Below the pieces are notes generated by a model. That model ran no database searches, was not told the DNA's origin, and was given only the letters and a program-made list of their open reading frames with translations. A program made the position numbers and the translations under genes. A stretch of 64,000 bases of DNA from Pseudomonas sp. ICMP22404 (GTDB lineage: Bacteria > Pseudomonadota > Gammaproteobacteria > Pseudomonadales > Pseudomonadaceae), in NCBI RefSeq assembly GCF_006227205.1, contig NZ_VCNG01000002.1, forward strand, positions 124,001 to 188,000. Reading direction: 5' to 3'. Positions 20,786 to 29,977 of the stretch are shown piece by piece; the stretch's first letter is position 1; each line of letters starts with the position of its first letter.

Positions 20786-21967
20786 TTATGGCCGTTCCAG
20801 GGCCAGGGCCACGCCCTGGCCGCCGCCGATGCACAGCGTCGCCAGGCCTTTCTTGGCGTCGCGCTTGATCATCTCATGCAGCAACGACACCAGTACCCGG
20901 CAGCCCGAAGCACCGATCGGGTGGCCCAGGGCGATGGCGCCGCCATTGACGTTGACCTTGTCCATGTCCCACTTCAGCTCCCTGGCCACGGCCAACGACT
21001 GGGCGGCAAAGGCTTCGTTGGCTTCGATCAGGTCCAGTTGCTCCAGGGACCAGCCGGCCTTGTCCAGGCAGCGGCGGGTGGCTGAAACCGGGCCGATGCC
21101 CATGATGGCCGGGTCGACGCCGGCGTTGGCGTAGGCACTGATTTTCGCCAGTACCGGCAAGCCCAGCGCCTTGGCTTTGTCGGCGCTCATCAGCAGCACC
21201 GCCGCCGCACCGTCATTGAGTGACGAAGCGTTGCCAGCGGTGACGCTGCCGTCCTTCTTGAAGGCGGGCTTGAGTTTGCCCAGGGATTCGGCGGTGGTGC
21301 CGGCCCGTGGTTGTTCGTCGGTGGCAAAGGTCAGCGGGTCGCCCTTGCGCTGGGGAATCTGGATCGGCGTGATCTCATCGGCGAACCGGCCACCCTCAAT
21401 CGCGGCCACGGCTTTCTGCTGGGAGGCGGCGGCAAAGGCGTCCTGCTCCTCGCGACTGATGCCGTACTTGTCCACCAGGTTCTCGGCGGTGATGCCCATG
21501 TGGTAATCGTTGAAAGCATCCCACAAGCCATCGGTGATCATGCTGTCGATCATCTGCGCATGGCCCATGCGCAGGCCTGTGCGGGCAGCCGGCAGTACGT
21601 AGGGGGCCAGGCTCATGTTTTCCATGCCGCCGGCGATGATGACGTCGGCATCGCCACAGCGGATAGCCTGGGCACCGAGGTGTAACGCCTTGAGCCCCGA
21701 ACCACAGACCTTGTTCAGGGTCATCGCGGGCACGGCATGGGGCAGCCCGGCCAGGATCGACGCCTGGCGCGCCGGGTTCTGCCCGGAGCCTGCGGTCAGC
21801 ACCTGGCCAAGAATCACTTCATCGACCTGCTCGCCGGAAAGGCCGGTCTGTTCCAGCAGGCGACGGATCACCGCTGCACCGAGTTCCGGTGCGGCAATGG
21901 ACGCCAGCGAACCCTGGAAGCTGCCGATGGCGGTACGGGTGGCGGCGACAATCACGACTTCTTGCAT
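20786..21967 (-). CDS. atoB: Acetyl-CoA C-acetyltransferase (thiolase)
   Basis: This 393-residue thiolase has the acyl-accepting C88 in [12 protein letters not shown]349 in [10 protein letters not shown] and C379 in LCIGGGQG, the complete catalytic triad. It cleaves acetoacetyl-CoA to two acetyl-CoA. The start is ATG at 21967 with AGGAG 8 bases upstream; an ATG five codons earlier is in frame but overlaps dhcB. It lies 11 bases after the CoA-transferase B subunit, so the operon turns short-chain 3-oxoacids into acetyl-CoA. A strong terminator follows. Confidence 0.95.
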   Translation of the reverse strand: MQEVVIVAATRTAIGSFQGSLASIAAPELGAAVIRRLLEQTGLSGEQVDEVILGQVLTAGSGQNPARQASILAGLPHAVPAMTLNKVCGSGLKALHLGAQAIRCGDADVIIAGGMENMSLAPYVLPAARTGLRMGHAQMIDSMITDGLWDAFNDYHMGITAENLVDKYGISREEQDAFAAASQQKAVAAIEGGRFADEITPIQIPQRKGDPLTFATDEQPRAGTTAESLGKLKPAFKKDGSVTAGNASSLNDGAAAVLLMSADKAKALGLPVLAKISAYANAGVDPAIMGIGPVSATRRCLDKAGWSLEQLDLIEANEAFAAQSLAVARELKWDMDKVNVNGGAIALGHPIGASGCRVLVSLLHEMIKRDAKKGLATLCIGGGQGVALALERP

Positions 21968-21978
21968 CGCATCTCTCC

Positions 21979-22644
21979 TCATTGGGCAGCGAACTGCATT
22001 TCAGGCACATGGTCCGGCACGATCAATTTGCCGGCGGTCTTGGCGACGATTTCCTCGACGCTGACGCCTGGGGCCCGTTCTTTCAGGATGAAGGCGCCAT
22101 CTTGGATTTCCAGGTAGGCCAGGTCGGTCAGCACGCGCTTGATGCAACCGGCGCCAGTCAGCGGCAGGCTGCAACGGGGGAGCAGTTTCGATTCGCCGTC
22201 CTTCGACGCATGGGTCATGGTGACGATGATGTTCTCGGCACCGGCCACCAGGTCCATCGCCCCGCCCATGCCCTTGACCAGCTTGCCGGGGATCATCCAC
22301 GAGGCGATGTTGCCTTCGACATCCACCTCGAACGCGCCGAGCACGGTCAGGTCGATGTGACCGCCGCGGATCATGGCGAACGATTCGGCCGAAGAAAAGA
22401 TCGATGCGCCGATGCGCGCGGTAACGGTCTGCTTGCCGGCATTGATCATGTCGGCATCGACCTCGGCCTCGGTGGGGAACGCGCCCATGCCGAGCAAGCC
22501 GTTTTCCGATTGCAGCATGACTTCCATGCCTTCGGGGATGTAGTTGGCGACCAGGGTGGGAATGCCGATGCCCAGGTTCACGTAGTAGCCGTCCTGCATT
22601 TCGCGGGCGACGCGTTGAGCCATTTGTTCGCGGGAAAGTGCCAT
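21979..22644 (-). CDS. dhcB: 3-oxoacid CoA-transferase, beta subunit (dehydrocarnitine/acetoacetate type)
   Basis: This 221-residue subunit carries the catalytic glutamate E47 in [10 protein letters not shown] that forms the CoA thioester. With the alpha subunit upstream it moves CoA from succinyl- or acetyl-CoA to acetoacetate or, in the P. aeruginosa dhcAB system, dehydrocarnitine. The order LysR, A, B, atoB is as in PA1998-PA2001, hence the name; scoB/atoA are alternatives. Start ATG at 22644 has AAGGA 8 bases upstream; 33 bases separate it from dhcA. Confidence 0.9.
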   Translation of the reverse strand: MALSREQMAQRVAREMQDGYYVNLGIGIPTLVANYIPEGMEVMLQSENGLLGMGAFPTEAEVDADMINAGKQTVTARIGASIFSSAESFAMIRGGHIDLTVLGAFEVDVEGNIASWMIPGKLVKGMGGAMDLVAGAENIIVTMTHASKDGESKLLPRCSLPLTGAGCIKRVLTDLAYLEIQDGAFILKERAPGVSVEEIVAKTAGKLIVPDHVPEMQFAAQ

Positions 22645-22677
22645 GTCGTTATTCCTTCTGTGGCTGGAGGCTGGGGA

Positions 22678-23376
22678 TCACTTGCGTACGGTGCGCTGTT
22701 CGATGCGCTTCTCGAACGTGCCGCAGATGATCCGGTCGACGTAGATGCCAGGGGTATGGATCTGCGTCGGGTCCAGCTCGCCGGGTTCGACGATCTCTTC
22801 GACTTCGACCACGGTGATCTTGCCCGCCGTGGCGGCCAGTGGGTTGAAGTTCTGGGCGGTGTGGCGATAGACCACGTTGCCGAAGTGGTCGGCTTTCCAG
22901 CCTTTGACGATGGCGAAGTCGCCGGTGATGGACTCTTCCATCAAGTACTGACGACCATGGAACTCACGCACTTCCTTGCCTTCGGCCACCGGAGTACCGA
23001 CGCCGGTGGCGGTAAAGAACGCGGGGATGCCTGCACCGCCGGCGCGCATTTTTTCCGCGAGGGTGCCTTGGGGGGTGAGTTGGACTTCGATCTCGCCGCT
23101 CAACAACTGCTGCTCGAAGAGGGCGTTCTCGCCCACGTAGGAGGCAATCACTTTGCGGATCTGCCGATCTTCCAGGAGCACGCCGAGGCCGAAGCCATCG
23201 ACGCCGCAGTTGTTGGACACCACGGTGAGGTCGCGGATGCCCTTGCGCTTGATCTCGGCGATCAGGTTTTCCGGAATGCCGCACAGGCCGAAGCCGCCGG
23301 CGATGACGGTCATGCCGTCCTTCAAGCCCGCCAGCGCTTCTTCATAGGAGCTCACGCGTTTGTCGAAACCTGCCAT
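22678..23376 (-). CDS. dhcA: 3-oxoacid CoA-transferase, alpha subunit (dehydrocarnitine/acetoacetate type)
   Basis: This 232-residue alpha subunit has the CoA-binding [13 protein letters not shown] near residue 30 and [13 protein letters not shown]. It starts at ATG 23376 (MAGFDKRV) after an AGAGGTG site; a GTG two codons upstream is in frame but poorly spaced. It leads the minus-strand operon dhcA-dhcB-atoB, divergent from a LysR gene about 145 bases away. AAGAATAA just before the ribosome site is a candidate Crc/Hfq motif. Whether the physiological substrate is dehydrocarnitine or acetoacetate cannot be read from sequence; no carnitine dehydrogenase is in the window. Confidence 0.9.
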   Translation of the reverse strand: MAGFDKRVSSYEEALAGLKDGMTVIAGGFGLCGIPENLIAEIKRKGIRDLTVVSNNCGVDGFGLGVLLEDRQIRKVIASYVGENALFEQQLLSGEIEVQLTPQGTLAEKMRAGGAGIPAFFTATGVGTPVAEGKEVREFHGRQYLMEESITGDFAIVKGWKADHFGNVVYRHTAQNFNPLAATAGKITVVEVEEIVEPGELDPTQIHTPGIYVDRIICGTFEKRIEQRTVRK

Positions 23377-23387
23377 AGACACCTCTT

Positions 23388-23395
23388 TTATTCTT
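23388..23395 (-). promoter_or_regulatory. Candidate Crc/Hfq CA motif upstream of dhcA
   Basis: AAGAATAA (AAnAAnAA) on the minus strand lies about 12 bases before the dhcA ATG, next to its ribosome site. Confidence 0.4.
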
Positions 23396-23521
23396 GATGG
23401 GGTCGCAATGGAATGCAGTGTTACGCCAAGTCATATATTTGTTAAGTTGATTTTTAGATTAGATTGATTGATAAATCTCAATAATCGCCGCCCACCTCTT
23501 GCGGCTCGGAGCAAAGTGACC

Positions 23522-24424
23522 ATGACCCTCAAGCAGATCCGTGCCTTTCTGGCCGTGGCCCAAAGCCTGAGCTTCGCCGTGGCGTGTGAGCGACTGCATC
23601 TGTCCCAGTCGGCCCTGAGCCTGACCATCAAGGCCCTGGAAGAAGGCTTGGGCGGGCGCCTGTTCAGCCGCAACACCCGCAACGTGGCCCTGACGCCTGA
23701 GGGGGAATCCCTGTTGCCCCTGGCCCGACGGCTGATTGCCGACTGGGACAACGCCGAGGATGAGATGCGCCAGCGCTTTACCTTGCAACGCGGACGGGTG
23801 ACCCTGGCGGCCATGCCGTCGTTCGCCGGCAACCTGCTGCCACCGATCCTCAAGACCTTCCGCGTCCGCTATCCGAATGTCAACGTCACGGTCAACGATG
23901 TGATCAACGAACAGGTGCTGGAGATGGTGCGTGACCGTCACGTCGAACTGGGCGTTGCGTTCGAGCCGCTGCCGGGTTCATCCCTGGCGTTCACGCCGTT
24001 GTACCTGGATCGTTTCGTCGCGGTGGTACCGTTGGATTCGCCGTTGGCCCAACGCAGCGAAATCCAGTGGCAGACCTTGTTGGAACAGCCGTTCATCACC
24101 CTGCAACGGCCCTCCACCGTGCGGGTGATGCTGGAAGAGCATCTCCAGGCCCGGGGCATGAAGCTGCCGGTGGAGTTCGAGAGCCATCAGTTGGCGACGG
24201 TCGGACGCATGGTCGCCAGCGGCCTGGGGGTGAGCGCGGTGCCGGCGTTGTGCGTCGGGCAAATGCATGAACTCGGTGCCCGCTGCATCACCCTGGGCGA
24301 TCCGGTGGTGGAGCGCGCCATTGGTGTGCTGACCAAACCGGGGCATGAACTCTCGGCGGCGGCGCAGGCGCTGTTCGATACCCTCAAGGATCAGGACCTG
24401 GGTGCTCGATTGGGGATGCATTGA
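23522..24424 (+). CDS. dhcR: LysR-family regulator of the dhcAB-atoB operon (DhcR-like)
   Basis: This 300-residue LysR regulator has an N-terminal helix-turn-helix (about 3-60; FLAVAQSLSFAVACERLHLS then QSALSLTIKALEEGLGGRLF) and a periplasmic-binding-like effector domain. It is divergent from dhcA, the same arrangement as PA1998 (dhcR) next to dhcAB in P. aeruginosa, where it activates the operon with dehydrocarnitine. The name rests on that synteny. The start ATG at 23522 (MTLKQIRAF) has GGAG 10 bases upstream; the 145-base gap contains an AT-rich dyad near 23455-23480. Confidence 0.8.
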   Translation: MTLKQIRAFLAVAQSLSFAVACERLHLSQSALSLTIKALEEGLGGRLFSRNTRNVALTPEGESLLPLARRLIADWDNAEDEMRQRFTLQRGRVTLAAMPSFAGNLLPPILKTFRVRYPNVNVTVNDVINEQVLEMVRDRHVELGVAFEPLPGSSLAFTPLYLDRFVAVVPLDSPLAQRSEIQWQTLLEQPFITLQRPSTVRVMLEEHLQARGMKLPVEFESHQLATVGRMVASGLGVSAVPALCVGQMHELGARCITLGDPVVERAIGVLTKPGHELSAAAQALFDTLKDQDLGARLGMH

Positions 24425-24472
24425 GCCCGGACCTTCGGGCGTCAGCTTACATTGATGTCGCTGACAAATTGC

Positions 24473-24541
24473 CTTCGCGAGCAGGCTCGCTCCCACAGGG
24501 GACAGCGGCGACCTCCTGTGGGAGCGAGCCTGCTCGCGAAG
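24473..24541. repeat. REP pair (type 1), closely spaced
   Basis: Inverted copies CGAGCAGGCTCGCTCCCACAG and CTGTGGGAGCGAGCCTGCTCG are separated by only about 20 bases, between dhcR and the DUF892 gene. Confidence 0.85.
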
Positions 24542-24709
24542 GGGCAGAACATTCAACACAAATGCAGCCGAACCGCCACCCGTGCCTTTCGTCGCCCTGC
24601 ATCGCGCTTTCTTCAAACTTTCCCGCTGCCTGGAACATCCACTTTTATGTGCGGTATTTCAGAACCGTCGCGCTGCGGTGCAGTCTCGACCACGGAAAAG
24701 GAGAAGGAA

Positions 24710-25219
24710 ATGGCAACGCCTAAAGAGAACCTGCTGGACTGGCTCAACGACGCCCATGCCATGGAGCAGCAAGCGGAAAAAATGCTCAAGGCCCAGGCCG
24801 AGCGGCTGAAGCACTACCCGGTGCTCAAGGCCCGCATCGAAGAGCATCTGCAGGAAACCCTCGGGCAACAGAAGCTGGTGGAGCAATGCATCCAGCGATT
24901 GGGCGGCAGCACATCGATGATCAAGGACATGGCCGGCAAGCTCATGGCTTTCGGTCAGGCGGTCGGTGGCATGACCATGAGCGATGAGGTGGTCAAGGGC
25001 GCGATGAGCGGCTACGTGTTCGAGAACCTGGAAATCGCTTCCTATACCGTGCTGATCGCGGCGGCGAAAGTGGCCGGCGACGTCGAGACCCAGCGGGCCT
25101 GCGAGCAGATCCTGCCACAAGAGATCGCCATGGCCGATTGGCTGCGCGACCACTTGCCGGAGATCACCCAGGCGTTCCTGGAACGCTCCGACAATCCCCA
25201 TACCGAAGCCAAGCGCTGA
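24710..25219 (+). CDS. DUF892 ferritin-like protein (YciE/YciF type)
   Basis: This 169-residue all-helical protein matches the YciE/YciF (DUF892) family of ferritin-like four-helix bundles. It opens with LLDWLNDAHAMEQQAEKML, has H and E ligands on paired helices (ARIEEHLQET; VFENLEIASYTVLI) and a MADWLRDHLPEI end. Homologues are induced by osmotic or general stress in enterobacteria, and their function is unclear. The start ATG at 24710 has GGAGAAGG upstream. It heads a run of stress-type genes. A weak AlgU-like match (AAACTT-N17-TCCAC) lies at 24615-24642. Confidence 0.88.
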   Translation: MATPKENLLDWLNDAHAMEQQAEKMLKAQAERLKHYPVLKARIEEHLQETLGQQKLVEQCIQRLGGSTSMIKDMAGKLMAFGQAVGGMTMSDEVVKGAMSGYVFENLEIASYTVLIAAAKVAGDVETQRACEQILPQEIAMADWLRDHLPEITQAFLERSDNPHTEAKR

Positions 25220-25278
25220 ACGTGAAGAGCGGCCGACCCAGGGCCGGCCGTTCGCCAACCGGCGCATAGAGGAGGTGT

Positions 25279-25548
25279 ATGAATCAGACCAGCGGAGAGG
25301 TACGAGCCATCAATCGACAGAGCGCAATGGTGGGTGTGTACGTGGCGCAGGAGGAAGGCCACACCGTGCTTGAGTTGCGTTCGGCCAATGACATCGACGT
25401 CGGTGACGTCATGGAATGGAGCAGCGGCACGGCCCTTGGCATCCAGTCCTACCGCAACCTGACCAAAGGCTGGGACGCCGAGGTGTACGTGGTCAAGCAC
25501 GGTATCGCGGCAGCCAATCTCGAGGTCCAGTTGCTGGTGGGCTCCTAG
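25279..25548 (+). CDS. Small conserved protein of unknown function
   Basis: This 89-residue soluble protein has a compact beta-rich appearance (SAMVGVYVAQEEGHTVLELR; VGDVMEW). I do not recognise a named family. It has an excellent GGAGGTGT ribosome site and lies between the DUF892 and metallothionein genes, 10 bases before the latter, so it is surely part of that stress operon. No signal peptide or cysteine is present. Confidence 0.8.
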   Translation: MNQTSGEVRAINRQSAMVGVYVAQEEGHTVLELRSANDIDVGDVMEWSSGTALGIQSYRNLTKGWDAEVYVVKHGIAAANLEVQLLVGS

Positions 25549-25558
25549 GAGAAAAAGC

Positions 25559-25813
25559 ATGAGCGAATCGAAGATGAAATGCGGCTGCCCCGATTGCCAA
25601 TGTGAGGTGGACCCACAGCGGATGTTCAACCATGACGGCGAGGCCTATTGCAGTCAGGCCTGCGCCGAGCAGCACCCCAATGGCGAACCCTGTCCGGCGC
25701 CCGACTGCCATTGCGAGCGCAGTGGCAAGGTCGGGGAGCGGGACGTGACCAATGAGCAACTGGACGATGCGCTGGAGGAAACCTTCCCGGCCAGTGATCC
25801 GATTTCTCCCTGA
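25559..25813 (+). CDS. Bacterial metallothionein
   Basis: This 84-residue metallothionein of the pseudomonad type has cysteines in KCGCPDCQCEV, CSQACAEQH, and PCPAPDCHCE with a histidine, the usual zinc-finger-like metal cluster that binds Zn and Cd. An extra acidic tail (EQLDDALEETFPASDPISP) is typical of Pseudomonas members. The ATG follows TAGGAG and lies 10 bases after the previous gene. Homologues such as PA2140 sit in a stress island of P. aeruginosa. Confidence 0.9.
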   Translation: MSESKMKCGCPDCQCEVDPQRMFNHDGEAYCSQACAEQHPNGEPCPAPDCHCERSGKVGERDVTNEQLDDALEETFPASDPISP

Positions 25814-26246
25814 TTAACGGCACGTCTATATCCGGGCAGTGGCGACAGGGTGCCCGGACGCCGCAAGCCGGACAGTGCGGCGGTGCAAGATAACGCCGGC
25901 AGCCCGCGAGTTTTGGCTTCCTGGAACGGCGCGAGGTATGGGTGACGAGACCGGTGCAGTGGGGTGCCGGCGCCATCCGGCCTTTGGCGGACGGCGTGGA
26001 AAGACACGCACTGTTCATTGGGCTTTTTGCCGGCCTGTTTCAGGTCCGTCGATAGCCTTTAATTATTTAAGTGAATTTATCGGCTGCCGCTTGTTCGATA
26101 GCATCGGATTGTGTGTTTTTAATGAACTCACAAGTGCTGACCGTTCGTCGCCGGTTGCCGAACTCTGTTCAAACCTTATCGGCCTCGTGTTCTCCGAATA
26201 ATACGAGCCGACAGGTTCGCGGATAGTAACTAACGAGGTGAATGAA
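25814..26246. other. Gene-poor region upstream of the KGG protein
   Basis: 433 bases without a supported gene. The first 220 bases are GC-rich with no recognisable protein in any frame. From about 26050 the sequence turns AT-rich and presumably holds the promoter of the KGG gene, with a partial dyad (CTCGT ... ACGAG) near 26185-26212. No clear sigma-70 or AlgU boxes. Confidence 0.4.
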
Positions 26247-26624
26247 ATGGCTAATACAGGCAATAAAAACCCTGGCAATTTCGCTAACGATCGTGAAAAG
26301 GCATCGGAAGCCGGGAAAAAAGGCGGGCAAGCGTCCGGGGGCAATTTTGCCAACGATCCTGCACGCGCTTCGGAGGCCGGCCGCAAAGGTGGCCAGGCGT
26401 CCGGCGGCAATTTCGCCAATGACCCTCAACGTGCCGCAGAGGCTGGGCGCAAGGGCGGGCAGGCGTCCGGTGGCAATTTTGCCAACGACCCTGAGCGTGC
26501 TTCGGAAGCTGGTCGCAAAGGCGGACAGGCATCGGGTGGCAATTTCGCCAACGACCGGGAAAAAGCTTCGGAAGCCGGCAAGAAGGGCGGTGAAAGTAGC
26601 CACGGCGGTGGGCGCAAGTCGTAA
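26247..26624 (+). CDS. KGG-repeat general stress protein (YciG/Con-10 type)
   Basis: This 125-residue basic, disordered, hydrophilin-like protein is built from about five tandem repeats of roughly 22 residues, each GGNFANDPERASEAGRKGGQ with variation, the KGG/stress-induced bacterial acidophilic repeat motif. Homologues (YciG; PA2146) are RpoS-linked and affect desiccation or surface traits. The start at ATG 26247 follows GAGGTG; a GTG three codons earlier is also possible. The repeats are visible at DNA level as near-identical 66-base blocks, so copy number may vary between strains. Confidence 0.9.
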   Translation: MANTGNKNPGNFANDREKASEAGKKGGQASGGNFANDPARASEAGRKGGQASGGNFANDPQRAAEAGRKGGQASGGNFANDPERASEAGRKGGQASGGNFANDREKASEAGKKGGESSHGGGRKS

Positions 26625-26857
26625 CACGCCATGACAGGCAGGCCCCTTGGCGCTGACAGGGGGCTTGTACTGCCAAGCTATAAAAATACCCATTGGCTGC
26701 GTTATTCAATGATTTGAAGATTGGCGTGATCGAGTTTTCCGCCTGCTGTCGTTATTGAGTAAAAAGTAAATTTAATTTCCTTTATTTATTCAGATATTCG
26801 TCAGTCTGCCGTTTGTCGGTAGGCCCATAAGTTGTGCCCTGATCGAGGAGTTCAAAC

Positions 26858-27739
26858 ATGTTTCTACATAATAAGCGACTGCAGTACACCGTGCGTGTGG
26901 CAGAACCGAATCCAGGTCTTGCCAACCTGCTGCTGGAACAGTTCGGTGGGGCCCAGGGGGAGTTGGCGGCGGCCTCTCGTTATTTCACCCAGGCGCTCTC
27001 CGAGGATGATCCGGGTCGCAAGGATCTGCTCATGGATATCGCCACCGAGGAACTCAGCCATCTGGAGATCATCGGTTCGATCATCGTGATGCTGAACAAG
27101 GGCGCCAAGGGCAAGATGGCCGAAGGCGTGGAAAAGGAAGGGCAGCTGTACCGGGACATCAACGGTGCTGGCAACGATTCGCATATCACCAGCCTGCTGT
27201 ACGGCGCCGGTTCGCCCCTGACCAACTCGGCGGGTGTGCCTTGGACCGCAGCCTACGTCGACACCATCGGCGAGCCGACCGCGGACATGCGCTCCAACAT
27301 CGCGGCCGAGGCCCGGGCGAAAATTGTCTATGAACGGCTGATGAACGTCACCGACGATCCGGGTGTAAAAGAGGCATTGGGTTTCCTGATGACCCGGGAG
27401 ATCGCACACCAGTTGTCATTTGAAAAAGCCCTGCATTCCATCCAGCCCAATTTTCCTCAAGGTAAATTGCCAGGCATGCCGGAGTTCACCAACGTGTACT
27501 TCAACATGTCCCAGGGCGAGCCGGCTGTTCGCGGCCCGTGGAACCAGGGTGACGACTGGGAGTTCGTCGAAAACCCCACGCCGGCGGTGGACGGCGGCGA
27601 TGGCCTGGCCAGCGTACAACTGAGTAAAAAAGACGAAGCCCTGCTGATGGACATGAAGGCGCGGACGATGTCCAACCCCGAGAGCGACCCCACCACAGGT
27701 GCCGACTTGGGTTCGGGAATGCAAGGTGACAAACTGTAG
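26858..27739 (+). CDS. katN: Manganese (non-heme) catalase
   Basis: This 293-residue di-manganese catalase removes H2O2 without heme. First-helix-pair ligands are E35 and E65-xx-H68 (TEELSHLEIIG); the second pair lies in ARAKIVYERLMN and MTREIAHQLSFEKAL. Length and order fit KatN of pseudomonads. The ATG at 26858 follows GAGGAG. It is flanked by KGG-protein and ZIP-transporter genes; manganese supply by the neighbour is an attractive but unproven link. A hairpin follows the stop. Confidence 0.94.
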   Translation: MFLHNKRLQYTVRVAEPNPGLANLLLEQFGGAQGELAAASRYFTQALSEDDPGRKDLLMDIATEELSHLEIIGSIIVMLNKGAKGKMAEGVEKEGQLYRDINGAGNDSHITSLLYGAGSPLTNSAGVPWTAAYVDTIGEPTADMRSNIAAEARAKIVYERLMNVTDDPGVKEALGFLMTREIAHQLSFEKALHSIQPNFPQGKLPGMPEFTNVYFNMSQGEPAVRGPWNQGDDWEFVENPTPAVDGGDGLASVQLSKKDEALLMDMKARTMSNPESDPTTGADLGSGMQGDKL

Positions 27740-27749
27740 GTACAACGCG

Positions 27750-27780
27750 GCGAGGGGGCCTGGCCTCCTCGCTGAATCTT
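27750..27780 (+). terminator. Hairpin after the manganese catalase gene, probable terminator
   Basis: GCGAGGGGGCC pairs with GGCCTCCTCGC with one G-U pair, followed by TGAATCTTTC. The T run is interrupted, so termination may be partial, leaving read-through into the ZIP gene. Confidence 0.45.
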
Positions 27781-27815
27781 TCATAGGGCCTGGCTAAAGC
27801 CTGTAAGGATATTTG

Positions 27816-28745
27816 ATGGACCAGCCGACTTCCCGGATCCGATCGCCCTGGCGCACCTGGCTGGATCCCCTGCACGACAACCTGCTGCTGGGCGCGAGCT
27901 TCTGGCTCGGGCTGGCGGTGGTCGCTGCGTTGTTGCTCTACAGCGGTTATAACGCATTGGTAGGTGCCGACCGTCACCACCTGGGCTATGCGGTGCTGGG
28001 CGGAACCTCCGGATTCGCCGCCACGGCCTTGGGCGCAATCATGGCCGTGGTGTTGCGGGATATCTCCTCTCGCACCCAGGACATCATGTTGGGCTTTGCC
28101 GCCGGCATGATGCTGGCCGCCAGTTCGTTTTCGCTGATATTGCCCGGCATCGAAGCCGCCCGAGTGATTTGCGGCAATCAGCTGCTCGCTGCGTTTGTCG
28201 TGGTGCTGGGCCTGGGGTTGGGCGTTGCGCTGATGATCGGCCTTGACCGGTTTATTCCCCACGAACACGAATTGAGCGGCCGGCGTGGGCCGCAAGCCGA
28301 ACGCATCAATCGCGTCTGGCTGTTCGTGCTCGCGATTACCTTGCACAACTTGCCGGAGGGCATGGCCATCGGCGTCAGTTTTGCCGACGGTGACTTCAAG
28401 GTCGGCCTGCCCCTGACCACGGCGATTGCTATCCAGGACATTCCCGAAGGGCTCGCCATTGCCATGGCCCTGCGAGTCACCGGCATCAGTACCCTGCGGG
28501 CCGCGTTGATTGCGGTCGGCTCGGGGCTGATGGAGCCGTTGGGGGCGGTGATCGGCCTGGGCATGTCCTCGGGCGTGGCCGTGGCCTACCCCATCAGCCT
28601 GGGCCTGGCGGCCGGGGCGATGATTTTCGTGGTGTCCCACGAGGTGATTCCCGAAACCCACCGCAACGGCCATGAAACCCCGGCTACTCTGGGCTTGATG
28701 ATGGGGTTCGCGGTAATGATGTTCCTCGACACGGCGCTGGGCTGA
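27816..28745 (+). CDS. ZIP-family divalent metal transporter
   Basis: This 309-residue membrane protein has about eight helices and the ZIP signature motifs HNLPEGMAIGVSF (helix 4) and QDIPEGLAIAMAL (helix 5), whose His, Glu and Asn line the metal path. It resembles GufA/ZupT-type importers of Zn, Fe or Mn. A cytoplasmic loop between the halves (EHELSGRRGPQAERI) is short. The start ATG at 27816 follows TAAGGAT. It lies 76 bases after manganese catalase on the same strand. Confidence 0.9.
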   Translation: MDQPTSRIRSPWRTWLDPLHDNLLLGASFWLGLAVVAALLLYSGYNALVGADRHHLGYAVLGGTSGFAATALGAIMAVVLRDISSRTQDIMLGFAAGMMLAASSFSLILPGIEAARVICGNQLLAAFVVVLGLGLGVALMIGLDRFIPHEHELSGRRGPQAERINRVWLFVLAITLHNLPEGMAIGVSFADGDFKVGLPLTTAIAIQDIPEGLAIAMALRVTGISTLRAALIAVGSGLMEPLGAVIGLGMSSGVAVAYPISLGLAAGAMIFVVSHEVIPETHRNGHETPATLGLMMGFAVMMFLDTALG

Positions 28746-28780
28746 GGGTCAGCTTGCGTTATTGATGTCGACTGTACCGC

Positions 28781-28883
28781 CGCCATCGCGAGCAGGCTCG
28801 CTCCCACAGTGGTCCTGAGGTGTTCATGACAACAGCGTCCACCGCGAATCCCCTGTGGGAGCGAGCCTGCTCGCGATAGCGGT
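28781..28883. repeat. REP pair (type 1), inverted
   Basis: Inverted CGAGCAGGCTCGCTCCCACAG and GTGGGAGCGAGCCTGCTCGCG copies, about 45 bases apart, lie between the ZIP and lipoprotein genes. Confidence 0.85.
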
Positions 28884-28954
28884 GGGTCAGCTTTGTTGTT
28901 TCCTGCCACCTATACTCAATGCCATGGATGACATGAATCCGGGGTGGCGCGATC

Positions 28955-29968
28955 GTGCTGCGTTCGCTGATGCTGGCCGTTTTGATCGCTCTGGCGGGGT
29001 GCGCCACGCCCCCGCGCGGCCAGCAGGTGAGCGCGGTTGCCCAGGACACCTGGCGGCAGGTCGACCAGCAGCTCATCGCGGCTTCCAAAAGCGCTATCGG
29101 GCAGGCTGAAGTCTATGCCCGTGGGTCGATGGAGCATTGGCGGGTGCTGGTGTACGAACGGACCGAGGCTGAGTTCATCCCCTGGTTCAGCAGCTATTGG
29201 ACCCAGGAATGGATGGCGGTGAAGGTCAGCTGGTACGCCGCCAGTGCCAAGGGCGAAGCGGATTCCGCCTCCAACCGCCTGGCACTCTACCTTCAAGAGC
29301 AGTACCGCGAGCGGGTGCTGGAACCGGTGGCCGTGGAGATCGATCCTGAAGCGATCAGGGCCGCCGCGACAAGTTATTACGTGCGCCTGCTCAATCAGCA
29401 GGCCCAGGTGATCGCACAGAGGCATCAAATCCCAGACGAGCTGATGAACCGGCGCCTGCACGGCATTACCGCGATCAACCTGGGACCACCGGCGGCGCGC
29501 AATGCTTCGTTGTATGAGATGGTCCACACCGAGCCGCTGAATACGCTGCCGGCCTACGCCGCGTTGATCGACCACGTCAACAAGGCCGCCGACACGGGGG
29601 CGGGCCCCTCGGATGCGGTGATTGCCGCAGTGGCGCAACGCACCAGTGAAAAGATCGAAGCCCAATTCGCCACGCGAGGGGCGGCCAGTGCGGCCGCAGC
29701 CGTGGCCGGGAAGGCGGTAGGGGCACTGATTTCGGTGGGCGTGGCAGGTGTTCGCGCGGTCATCCACGAAGGCGAGCGGCCGGAAATGGAGGCGCAGATT
29801 CGCAAAAGCCTGAGCGCCGCGTTCGATGAAGCCTGGTTCAAGTCACTCAAGCATCCCCTCAGTGGCGTGCTGGCACCGGTGTACTACCTGGACGAAGAAA
29901 TCGAAGGCAACCTGGTGGAGGCGGAGCTGGCGAATCAGGCGGTGGCGCTGCCCGACATCAAGCCGTGA
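28955..29968 (+). CDS. Predicted lipoprotein of unknown function
   Basis: This 337-residue protein has a lipoprotein signal peptide and lipobox ending LIALAGC (Cys at about 16), so it is membrane-anchored outside the cytoplasm. The remainder is mostly helical and amphipathic, with an Ala-rich, glycine-containing segment (about 235-265, SAAAAVAGKAVGALISVGVAG) that could contact the membrane. I recognise no domain. The start is GTG at 28955 with GGGGTGG upstream. It stands alone between a REP pair and a convergent small gene. Confidence 0.8.
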   Translation: MLRSLMLAVLIALAGCATPPRGQQVSAVAQDTWRQVDQQLIAASKSAIGQAEVYARGSMEHWRVLVYERTEAEFIPWFSSYWTQEWMAVKVSWYAASAKGEADSASNRLALYLQEQYRERVLEPVAVEIDPEAIRAAATSYYVRLLNQQAQVIAQRHQIPDELMNRRLHGITAINLGPPAARNASLYEMVHTEPLNTLPAYAALIDHVNKAADTGAGPSDAVIAAVAQRTSEKIEAQFATRGAASAAAAVAGKAVGALISVGVAGVRAVIHEGERPEMEAQIRKSLSAAFDEAWFKSLKHPLSGVLAPVYYLDEEIEGNLVEAELANQAVALPDIKP

Positions 29969-29977
29969 CGGGCGGGT

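Noticed and set aside
19512..20868. Proteins of 60-198 residues within the repeat array
   Set aside because: They are translations of REP DNA, repeat the same peptides on both strands (RAGSLPQ, GASLLAIA), and have no ribosome sites.
21889..23397. 502-residue reading frame antisense to dhcA-dhcB
   Set aside because: Spans three well-supported genes on the other strand and has no recognisable domain.
25839..26201. 120-residue reading frame after the metallothionein gene
   Set aside because: No ribosome site, no domain, and composition changes abruptly midway.
26640..26668. Terminator after the KGG gene
   Set aside because: GCCCCTT ... AGGGGGC can pair for only five or six bases and has no T run.
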